From positions 1 to 13,456 of the forward strand of contig CAMDKN010000015.1 of assembly GCA_945901035.1 (NCBI GenBank): a stretch of DNA of 13,456 nucleotides, read 5' to 3'. The stretch's first letter is position 1; each line of letters opens with the position of its first letter. Below, piece by piece: positions 8,059 to 13,456 of the stretch. The stretch comes from Gulosibacter massiliensis. Lineage in GTDB: Bacteria > Actinomycetota > Actinomycetes > Actinomycetales > Microbacteriaceae. The notes below the pieces were generated by a model that worked only from the letters and a program-made list of their open reading frames with translations, had not been told where the DNA came from and made no database searches. A program made the position numbers and the translations under genes.

Positions 8059-9713
8059 ATTCGCTCCGGTGCACTCACGCCGAGGAATCCGAGCCCGTTT
8101 CGCAAAACCTGACCCGACGCGTCGTTGAGCCACAACCGCGTGCGGTGGGCATCGTTGACGTCGTCGTCCCCGATCGGGGTGACACGGCAGTTGTCGTACC
8201 AGCGGTGGTAGAACGCGGCAAGTTCTTCGAGGTACCGCGCGACGCGGTGTGGTTCGCGCAGTGTCGCCGACTGTGCCACCACCCGCGGAAAGTCCGCCAG
8301 CGCGTTGGCGAGGTCGGCTTCGGTCTGGTGATCGAGCAGTTCGGCCCGGAACACCGACCGGTCGACACCGGCGGTAGCGGCGTTCCGCGCGACGGCACAG
8401 GTGCGGGCGTGCGCGTACTGCACATAAAAGACGGGGTTGTCGTTCGACTTCTTGGTCAAGAGTTCCGGGTCGAGCGACAGCGGCGAATCGGCGGGATACC
8501 GCGCCAACGAGTAGCGCAGCGCGTCCGTGCCGAGCCATTCGCGAAGATCGTTGAGTTCGATGATGTTGCCCGCACGTTTAGACAACTTGGCGCCGTTGAT
8601 GCTGACGAGTTGACCGATGAGGATTTCGATGTCCTTGTCGGGGTCGTCCCCCGCCGAACCCGCGAGCGCCTTGAGTCGGTGAACATAGCCGTGGTGGTCC
8701 GCACCAAGCAGGTAGATCTTGTGCTGGTAGCCGCGGTCGCCTTTGGACAGGTAGTACGCGGCGTCGGCGGCGAAGTAGGTATAGATGCCGTTACCGCGAC
8801 GAATCACCCGGTCTTTGTCGTCACCAAAGTCGGTCGTGCGAACCCACACCGCGTCGTCTTCGTCGTACACGTGACCTTGTGCTCGAAGTCGCTCGATTGC
8901 TTTTTCGATGAGCGAGTCGTCGCCCCCCGCGTGCAGGGTGCGTTCGCTGAACCAGACGTCAAATTCGACATTAAAGCGCGCGAGGGAATCCTTGATTTCC
9001 TGGAGTTGCAGTTCGTACCCGATGTCGCGGGAGACGATGATCGCCTCGTCGCGGGGAAGGTCAGCGAGGTCGGGACGTCTCTTCAGCGCGGTAGCGCCGA
9101 GTTCGGTGATGTAGTCGCCGGGATAGCCGTTCTCCGGGGTCGGTTCACCAAGAGCCGCGGCGAGAACCGATTCACCGAACACGTCCATCTGAGCGCCGGC
9201 GTCATTGATATAAAACTCGTTGGCGACCTGGGCTCCCGACGCGCGCAAAACGCGACCGATCGAATCACCCAGCCCGGCCCAGCGGGTGTGCCCGATGTGC
9301 AGGGGCCCAGTCGGGTTCGCCGAGACGAATTCGAGGTTGATCGACTGCCCCGCGAGGGTGTCGTTGTGTCCGAACGCCTCGCCCGCGGTGACCACCGTGC
9401 GGGCGATTTCGCCGGCCGCGGCGGCATCGAGTGTGATGTTGAGGAATCCGGGTCCCGCGATGTCGACCGCCTTGACTCCGGCGAGCGCCGACAGGGCGGC
9501 GTGAAGGGCCTGTGCCACATCGCGCGGGTTCATGTCGACGCGCTTGGCGACTTTCAACGCGATGGACGTTGCCCAGTCTCCGTGATCTCGGTTTTTCGGG
9601 CGCTCGAGCGCGACATCCGAATCGGCGATGCTCGCCGCGACGGCTTCATCGCGAGCGCCGATGACCGTGCGCGTCGCCTCGGCAATAGCGGTGCTCAGCG
9701 CGTCGGGATTCAT
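8055..9713 (-). CDS. argS: Arginyl-tRNA synthetase
   Basis: ArgS is a class Ia synthetase that charges tRNA-Arg with arginine. The 552-residue protein has the N-terminal additional domain that reads the tRNA D-loop (about 1-100), the HIGH motif at 139-142 within NPTGPLHIGHTRWAGLGD, the ATP-binding KLSKRAGN (376-383, the KMSK equivalent), and the C-terminal anticodon-binding helical domain (about 430-552, including DALRYSLARYP just before it). Length is normal. The start ATG at 9713 has no good Shine-Dalgarno at normal spacing but is preceded by TAAGAT exactly 6 nt upstream, suggesting a leaderless mRNA. Its stop overlaps the sufS start, so argS, sufS and sufU probably share a transcript. A tRNA-Arg gene lies about 1.9 kb upstream on the same strand. 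Confidence 0.97.
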   Translation of the reverse strand: MNPDALSTAIAEATRTVIGARDEAVAASIADSDVALERPKNRDHGDWATSIALKVAKRVDMNPRDVAQALHAALSALAGVKAVDIAGPGFLNITLDAAAAGEIARTVVTAGEAFGHNDTLAGQSINLEFVSANPTGPLHIGHTRWAGLGDSIGRVLRASGAQVANEFYINDAGAQMDVFGESVLAAALGEPTPENGYPGDYITELGATALKRRPDLADLPRDEAIIVSRDIGYELQLQEIKDSLARFNVEFDVWFSERTLHAGGDDSLIEKAIERLRAQGHVYDEDDAVWVRTTDFGDDKDRVIRRGNGIYTYFAADAAYYLSKGDRGYQHKIYLLGADHHGYVHRLKALAGSAGDDPDKDIEILIGQLVSINGAKLSKRAGNIIELNDLREWLGTDALRYSLARYPADSPLSLDPELLTKKSNDNPVFYVQYAHARTCAVARNAATAGVDRSVFRAELLDHQTEADLANALADFPRVVAQSATLREPHRVARYLEELAAFYHRWYDNCRVTPIGDDDVNDAHRTRLWLNDASGQVLRNGLGFLGVSAPERM

Positions 9714-9719
9714 GACTCC

Positions 9720-9725
9720 ATCTTA
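9720..9725 (-). promoter_or_regulatory. Candidate -10 box for leaderless argS mRNA
   Basis: TAAGAT on the minus strand fits the TAnnnT rule and is separated from the argS ATG by exactly 6 nt, which would place the transcript start at or beside the A of AUG. No good -35 hexamer is seen. The spacing matches that of the ramB promoter in this window. Confidence 0.45.
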
Positions 9726-9771
9726 AGTCGTGGCTGATTGAGCCCCGTCCATCAGTTCTCGGCGCCCAGAA

Positions 9772-10620
9772 TTAGCCGATGGCGTAGGGAACGAAGAAAA
9801 TGGAATCGGAAAGCCACGTCTCGCGTGTGACCGAATCACGCAGCACGTTTCCCCAACTAACTCTGCGGGACGTGAACGAGAGAACTCCGAGGCGCGAGAC
9901 CAACGGTTTTTTCCAGCCCATAAGCCAAGCCGTGTCCCGCGCATCGAAGCGTGCGTCGACAATGCCACCGCGTAAACCGCGAATTTGGCGCTCGACGGTG
10001 GTTTCCGCAGTCGCAAGCGAGTATTCGCCATCAGAGCCAATCACGAGCACACGTCCGTCACTCCGGCCAGACAGTCCGACAATCGGCCACGAAAACGTTC
10101 CATCGAGTAACGACGGAAACAAGTATTCGCCTGAGGACAGTGAAAAGACCTCCAGATGGCTGTCCGAGCTACCGCGCTCCTCAGCCGAAATTATGATTCC
10201 TTCACTGACAAAGATTGAACGGCAGGCATCTCGAGTGGAGGGCAATTCGAAGAGCATCACGGGGTCAATCGACGGCGTCCGAGGGTTCCACGTCATCACG
10301 GTGCATCGATCGTCGTCCTCTTGCAACAGACCGCGGGCGAGGATGTACACCAGGCCGGTGTCGGGCGAATAGTCGGCGCTCGTAATGGACGTCAGTCCCC
10401 AATCATCGCTGACTGCGGTGACTCGCCCGTTGCGGCCCACCGTTCCGACTCGGACGGTCTGATCGTCGATGTCGGCAACTTTGAATTCGATGGTGTACAT
10501 CGTGCCATTCCCGAAGGAGTAGGGACGAGGTTTGGCGTGCGCCTCGGTCACCGCGATGGACGAGAACAGAACCCCGAGTCCCGCTGCTGACGCCAACAGG
10601 GTTGACAGTGATTTCTTCAT
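9772..10620 (-). CDS. Secreted protein of unknown function, paralogue of the upstream neighbour
   Basis: I do not recognise a named family. The 282-residue product starts with a clear Sec signal peptide: MKK, a hydrophobic stretch (about 8-23), and a predicted cut after AHA at residue 29. The mature part is beta-rich, with blade-like phrases such as GRNGRVTAV (62-70) and SADYSPDTGLVYILA (81-95), which resemble beta-propeller blades (inference). It has exactly two cysteines, C106 and C133, which could form a disulfide outside the cell. No lipobox, membrane anchor or catalytic motif is visible. The start is the ATG at 10620 with AAAGGA 5 nt upstream; an in-frame ATG 7 codons earlier would spoil the signal peptide. 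It is clearly homologous along its length to the gene 67 bp upstream, implying tandem duplication. Confidence 0.85.
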   Translation of the reverse strand: MKKSLSTLLASAAGLGVLFSSIAVTEAHAKPRPYSFGNGTMYTIEFKVADIDDQTVRVGTVGRNGRVTAVSDDWGLTSITSADYSPDTGLVYILARGLLQEDDDRCTVMTWNPRTPSIDPVMLFELPSTRDACRSIFVSEGIIISAEERGSSDSHLEVFSLSSGEYLFPSLLDGTFSWPIVGLSGRSDGRVLVIGSDGEYSLATAETTVERQIRGLRGGIVDARFDARDTAWLMGWKKPLVSRLGVLSFTSRRVSWGNVLRDSVTRETWLSDSIFFVPYAIG

Positions 10621-10625
10621 GACGT

Positions 10626-10631
10626 TCCTTT
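10626..10631 (-). promoter_or_regulatory. Ribosome binding site that fixes the start of the downstream secreted paralogue
   Basis: AAAGGA lies 5 nt before the ATG at 10620. This site, and the signal peptide that follows, favour 10620 over the in-frame ATG at 10641. Confidence 0.65.
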
Positions 10632-10687
10632 CGGTCTGCATGTTAACTTAGCGGGGTGGCGCACAAACTAAATGGCTTTGGTTCCGG

Positions 10688-11542
10688 TTAGAAGACGGAC
10701 GGTATGAAGACGATGGCATCCGTCGGCCACATGTTTCGAGTGCCCGCTTCACGGAGCGTCTTTCCCCACTTGGCCTTGCTGCGGACGATATTCATTTTCC
10801 CCATCTTCACCCCGTTGCGACCCCGATTGATGAGCCAGGGGGTGTCGTTGCTGTCGAATTTGACGGAGTGGATCATCGGGTTCCGCACCTTGATGCGGCC
10901 GGACATTATGGCGCCTTCCATGCCCCCCCACAACGTGAAATGACCCGTGCCACGCATTGTGAGAAAGCCTTGAACAGTGTCGTCCATGGCCGAGTACAGA
11001 TCATTCAGCCCGTCGTCGAAGCCGCTGTCTTGCACGCTGAATTCGCCGCTCACAGCGTCGAAGCTATTGACCACACCGATGTCTAGCACCGCGTCACCGC
11101 TCGAAACCGCGACTTCACCATAAGCATCGTTGACCGCGAGGGATTCGCAACCCGCAATGGAAAACGACGGGCGCGAGAGTGTCGCAATTTGTGTCAACGA
11201 TCCAACGGCATCATCGGGGTCGAAGGACCACAACTCACAACTGGTCGACCACCCCTCCGCGAGGACATACACGAGTCCCGTCTCGACCGAATAGTCGGCG
11301 TCCGTTACCTGGTTGAGGTTCAGGTCGGCGCTCAACGGGGTCACGCGCCCATTCCGCTCGATCCGACCCCAGCGAGCCGTGTCACTGGATTCAGGGTCGT
11401 CCGGCGACGAGTATTCCAACGTGTACATCACACCGCCACTCGGGAGGTAACGAATCGGTTTGGCAACTGCGGACGTGAACGAGGACGCGATTAGGGTCAC
11501 CGACAACGAGGTTACCGTGACGATTTTCACCGAGAGGTTCAT
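10688..11542 (-). CDS. Secreted protein of unknown function, first of a tandem paralogous pair
   Basis: The function is unknown. The 284-residue product has a Sec signal peptide (hydrophobic core about 7-22, predicted cut after AVA at 27) and a soluble beta-rich mature part. It shares with the downstream paralogue the start of the mature chain (AKP, then GxxMYTxE), RNGRVT (63-68), DADYSVETGLVYVLA (81-95), a W-G-x-x-L-R segment (259-264) and the ending W-x-x-D-x-I-x-F-x-P (272-281). C102 and C132 match the cysteine pair of the paralogue. The start is the ATG at 11542, with AAGGAG 6 nt upstream. The frame is open for 52 codons further, but that stretch runs through the tRNA-Arg gene and is rejected. 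A promoter-like pair precedes it, so it may head a two-gene unit. Confidence 0.85.
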   Translation of the reverse strand: MNLSVKIVTVTSLSVTLIASSFTSAVAKPIRYLPSGGVMYTLEYSSPDDPESSDTARWGRIERNGRVTPLSADLNLNQVTDADYSVETGLVYVLAEGWSTSCELWSFDPDDAVGSLTQIATLSRPSFSIAGCESLAVNDAYGEVAVSSGDAVLDIGVVNSFDAVSGEFSVQDSGFDDGLNDLYSAMDDTVQGFLTMRGTGHFTLWGGMEGAIMSGRIKVRNPMIHSVKFDSNDTPWLINRGRNGVKMGKMNIVRSKAKWGKTLREAGTRNMWPTDAIVFIPSVF

Positions 11543-11548
11543 GATCTG

Positions 11549-11554
11549 CTCCTT
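11549..11554 (-). promoter_or_regulatory. Ribosome binding site of the first secreted paralogue
   Basis: AAGGAG with 6-nt spacing to the ATG at 11542. It settles the start against the longer open frame that reads into the tRNA gene. Confidence 0.75.
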
Positions 11555-11568
11555 CTGAGGACCAGACC

Positions 11569-11597
11569 AGAATAGACAGCGAAACAGTTTTTGGCTA
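11569..11597 (-). promoter_or_regulatory. Probable promoter of the secreted paralogue pair
   Basis: On the minus strand TAGCCA (11597-11592) and TATTCT (11574-11569) are exactly 17 nt apart, matching sigma-70 consensus at 4/6 in each box. The start point would be near 11562, giving a leader of about 20 nt that contains the AAGGAG site. The same -10 hexamer occurs in the ramB promoter. Confidence 0.5.
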
Positions 11598-11636
11598 CCT
11601 CTTTCGAGAGCAACCACGACTTCCCAGGACCCGACG

Positions 11637-11712
11637 TGGTACCCCCTACAGGATTCGAACCTGCGACCTTCTACGCCGGAGGTAGACGCTCTATCCACTG
11701 AGCTAAAGGGGC
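11637..11712 (-). tRNA. tRNA-Arg, anticodon CCG, with encoded CCA end
   Basis: The minus strand folds into a standard cloverleaf. The acceptor strand is GCCCCTT, paired with AGGGGGT (one G-U pair at the end and one inside). The D-arm is GCTC...GAGC with loop AGTGGATA. The anticodon arm is TCTAC-CTCCGGC-GTAGA, giving anticodon CCG, which reads the arginine codon CGG. The T-arm is GCAGG-TTCGAAT-CCTGT. The discriminator is A, followed by a genomically encoded CCA. It begins 16 nt after the ramB stop on the same strand. Just downstream, CGTGGT can pair with ACCACG at the 3' end of the gene; there is no U-tract, so I do not call a terminator. Confidence 0.97.
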
Positions 11713-11728
11713 TTTCGCCTCCAGCGTA

Positions 11729-13159
11729 CTACCGCGGCGAGTGACGCTCGAGAAATTCAAAGACGGCCCGATCGTCAACCCCGGGGAACGTGCCGTGATG
11801 AACGGGGGTCAACACGTGCGAGTGCATCGCCGCGCTCGTCCAGGTGTTGCCGGACCATCGCGCCGCGAGTCGGGCACTGGGCAGGACACAACAGTTCGGG
11901 TCGGGACAGGTCGAAACCTTCCGGTCGCCGGTGTCGCGACCACGGAACCACTTGGATTCAGTGAACGCAACCCCGACCGTGATCGAGAAGTTGCCGTCGA
12001 CACCCGAGCCGGTTTGGGTGGATTCCCAGAAGGTTCCCTCGGGAGTGTCGGTGTACTGATAGTACTCGGTCGTCCGACTGACGCGTTCGAGGGCGACGCG
12101 CGCACTCCAGTTCCGACACAGTCGCTGCCCCTCGACGCTGCCCGTGACGTCGGTGGGAATAGGCAGTCCGTCGTTTTCGTAAGCCTTGTAGACGGCTCCC
12201 TCGTTTCCGACGCGCAGAAAGTGGACGGGGATGTCCAGGTGACTGGTGGCGAGGTTCGTAAATCGCATGGACGCGACTTCGTGTGTCACGCCAAAGGCGT
12301 CCCGAAAATCTTCGACGGCGATGTTCCGGTCGGACTTGGCTTTGGACAAAAACTCGACCGCTTGTCGGCGCGGCATGATCGCGGCCGCGGCGACATAGTT
12401 GATCTCGAGGCGTTGCCTCAGAAAATCCGAGTAACTGGACGGAATGTCGTGTTCCAGAATTCGATGCGCGATCGCCTGAATCGCCATCGATCGCAGCCCG
12501 TGTCCACCCGGAATCGAGGCGGGGGGAAGATACACATGTCCGTTAGCCCAGTCGGTGATGCTGCGCGCGGATTCCGGTAGATCGTCGACATAGATAATGT
12601 CGAGCCCGAATCGCTCCGCCATCTGGCTCATCTCGCGGTGGGTGAGTGCGCCGGTGGTGTGCCCGACCTGGTCGGACAGGTCTTGACCGATTTCTTCGAG
12701 GTCGGGTCGATAGTTGTTAATGTCCCGCATGATCTGACGCAGTTCGGTGTTCGCGCGGCGTGCCTCCTCCGGCGTCGCAATCGCCGTCGTTTCTCGGCGC
12801 ACGAGTTCTCGGTGCAGTCCCAGCAGCGCATCGAGGGTGTCGTCACTGACCGTCTTGCCAATACGCGCTCGGGGTATTCCCAGTCGGGTCGCGAGTGGCG
12901 ACCGTTGAAGTTCGTCGAGTTCGAGCTCTTTCGCACTTCGTTCGTCGGGCGCTCCGGGTTCCAACAACGTGTTGAGGCTGACCCCCAACGCTTCGGCGAT
13001 CGACGTGATGAGCCCGATTTTGGGCTCGCGCTTTCCGTTTTCGATGATCGACAGTTGACTGCCCGATAATCCGACCTTTTCGCTCAAGGCGTCCAGCGTC
13101 AGATTGGCGCGGTTACGGTAGTGGCGAATTCGCCTTCCCATCGTTTGTGCGTTTCCCAT
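11729..13159 (-). CDS. ramB: RamB/PrpR-type (short-chain fatty acid) transcriptional regulator
   Basis: This is a 476-residue regulator of the family that includes C. glutamicum RamB and M. tuberculosis PrpR, which control acetate, propionate and glyoxylate genes. Residues 8-62 are an XRE helix-turn-helix (IRHYRNRANLTLDALSEKVG, then SGSQLSIIENGKREP). Residues about 160-300 resemble the ImmA/IrrE fold, but its zinc-protease HExxH is degenerate (IAHRILEHD, 230-238). The C-terminal DUF2083 region (about 300-470) carries C348 in RLCRNW and C418, C423, C424 in STCPDPNCCVLPSARLAARW. PrpR is reported to bind an Fe-S cluster with C-terminal cysteines, so the same is plausible here (inference). The ATG is 6 nt after a TATTCT box and lacks a Shine-Dalgarno, which suggests a leaderless mRNA. 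It diverges from pckG, a likely target. An in-frame ATG at 13141 is the alternative start. Confidence 0.88.
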   Translation of the reverse strand: MGNAQTMGRRIRHYRNRANLTLDALSEKVGLSGSQLSIIENGKREPKIGLITSIAEALGVSLNTLLEPGAPDERSAKELELDELQRSPLATRLGIPRARIGKTVSDDTLDALLGLHRELVRRETTAIATPEEARRANTELRQIMRDINNYRPDLEEIGQDLSDQVGHTTGALTHREMSQMAERFGLDIIYVDDLPESARSITDWANGHVYLPPASIPGGHGLRSMAIQAIAHRILEHDIPSSYSDFLRQRLEINYVAAAAIMPRRQAVEFLSKAKSDRNIAVEDFRDAFGVTHEVASMRFTNLATSHLDIPVHFLRVGNEGAVYKAYENDGLPIPTDVTGSVEGQRLCRNWSARVALERVSRTTEYYQYTDTPEGTFWESTQTGSGVDGNFSITVGVAFTESKWFRGRDTGDRKVSTCPDPNCCVLPSARLAARWSGNTWTSAAMHSHVLTPVHHGTFPGVDDRAVFEFLERHSPR

Positions 13160-13165
13160 ACGACA

Positions 13166-13195
13166 AGAATAGACCTAAAGTTGTGAAAAACGCAA
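13166..13195 (-). promoter_or_regulatory. Probable ramB promoter, leaderless type
   Basis: On the minus strand TTGCGT (13195-13190) and TATTCT (13171-13166) are 18 nt apart, and the -10 box ends 6 nt before the ATG at 13159. That spacing places the transcript start at the AUG itself. The -35 box is also one arm of an inverted repeat, so a protein bound there could repress ramB. Confidence 0.5.
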
Positions 13196-13236
13196 GAAAA
13201 CTATTTCTTTCGTCGTAAAAATCGGGTGTGTTGCGT
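13190..13236. promoter_or_regulatory. Inverted repeat ACGCAA / TTGCGT in the ramB-pckG spacer, candidate operator
   Basis: ACGCAA (13190-13195) and TTGCGT (13231-13236) are exact inverted copies, 41 bp centre to centre, about four helical turns. One arm overlaps the ramB -35 box; the other ends 5 nt before the first pckG ATG. RamB/PrpR sites are known to be TTTGC/GCAAA-like, so autoregulation plus control of pckG is possible. Six-base arms are short. Confidence 0.35.
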
Positions 13237-13241
13237 CAACA

Positions 13242-13456
13242 ATGCGAGAGTCTGAGGACATGAAGCCGACCGCCCCGAAAGTGACACCATCGACCTCGTC
13301 TGCTGATCGCCTCGTCCCGCCGACGACGCGCGAAGACCTGCGGGAGTGGGTTGACCAGATTGCACGGCTGACCACACCCGACCAGATCCGCTGGTGCGAC
13401 GGGTCGTTGGCGGAGCGCCAAGACCTCATCGACGAGTTGGTTGCGGCCGAGACACT
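13242..13456 (+). CDS. pckG: Phosphoenolpyruvate carboxykinase, GTP-dependent, N-terminal 71 codons only
   Basis: The enzyme interconverts oxaloacetate plus GTP and PEP plus CO2 plus GDP, the first committed step of gluconeogenesis from TCA intermediates. Only the N-terminus is inside the window. The family-typical segment LREWVDQIARLTTPDQIRWC, then DGS and a helix ending DELVAAET, matches the start of actinobacterial PckG (a WVxEVAxLTxPDxVxWxDGS pattern); catalytic motifs lie beyond the right edge. Two in-frame ATGs are possible, 13242 and 13260. Neither has an ideal ribosome binding site: GAGG lies only 2 nt before the second, and no TAnnnT box lies about 6 nt before either, so the start is open. 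The gene diverges from the ramB-like regulator, suggesting carbon-source control. Confidence 0.9.
   Translation, partial: MRESEDMKPTAPKVTPSTSSADRLVPPTTREDLREWVDQIARLTTPDQIRWCDGSLAERQDLIDELVAAET

Noticed and set aside
8059..8538. 160-codon N-terminal extension of sufS
   Set aside because: It reads antisense-frame argS sequence, is arginine-rich and non-homologous to SufS. The GTG at 8058 has a ribosome binding site and gives a normal SufS length.
8145..9737. A 530-codon open frame on the + strand opposite argS
   Set aside because: The minus strand encodes a full arginyl-tRNA synthetase with HIGH and KLSKR motifs. The antisense frame has no recognisable domain and is open because of high GC at third positions.
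11543..11698. 52-codon N-terminal extension of the first secreted paralogue
   Set aside because: It translates through the tRNA-Arg gene (a GVEGRRFESCRG-like peptide, a common artefact of tRNA sequence). The ATG at 11542 with AAGGAG and a signal peptide is the real start.
11735..12580. Open + strand frame opposite the C-terminal half of the ramB-like gene
   Set aside because: It has no domain signature, while the minus strand carries the conserved HTH and C-terminal cysteine motif.
1..13456. CRISPR arrays, insertion sequences, phage genes or integrases
   Set aside because: I saw no regularly spaced repeats, transposase or integrase motifs and no terminal inverted repeats. The window is mainly core chromosomal genes.

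Overview
The window looks like a chromosomal segment of an actinobacterium with about 60% GC, probably a small-genome relative of the Microbacteriaceae. This is an inference from gene order and protein character, not a database result. The indicators are a hom-thrC-thrB-rho-prfA-prmC gene order, a SufS/SufU pair, a RamB/PrpR-type short-chain-fatty-acid regulator, a GTP-type PEP carboxykinase, and TAnnnT boxes 6 nt upstream of AUG that suggest leaderless mRNAs.

Layout, right to left. Everything is on the minus strand except the last gene. At the right edge, the start of pckG (GTP-dependent PEP carboxykinase, + strand, cut by the window end) diverges from a ramB/prpR-like regulator across an 82-bp AT-rich spacer. 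A tRNA-Arg(CCG) follows ramB after 16 nt. Next come two tandem, paralogous secreted proteins of about 283 residues that I cannot assign to a known function. Then comes an overlapping argS-sufS-sufU unit (arginyl-tRNA synthetase, cysteine desulfurase, sulfur-transfer partner). A 74-bp gap with a perfect palindrome precedes a long unit: hom-thrC-thrB (aspartate to threonine), rho, prfA (release factor 1) and prmC (the methylase of release factors, cut by the left edge). Most junctions overlap by 1 to 4 bases, so translational coupling is likely.

How the genes work together. Hom, ThrB and ThrC make threonine from aspartate semialdehyde. PrfA terminates translation at UAA/UAG, and PrmC methylates the Gln of its GGQ motif. 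SufS and SufU mobilise sulfur for Fe-S cluster assembly. RamB-type regulators control acetate, propionate and gluconeogenic genes, which fits the divergent PEP carboxykinase.

The main discovery is the gene in the rho position. It encodes an intact 414-residue frame whose N-terminal RNA-binding part is clearly Rho. Its ATPase core has lost the Walker A Gly-Lys, the catalytic-glutamate motif and the whole C-terminal segment that carries the arginine finger. It looks like a Rho pseudo-ATPase in the canonical rho locus, and the rpmE gene often found between rho and prfA is absent. The second point of interest is the pair of uncharacterised secreted paralogues between tRNA-Arg and argS.
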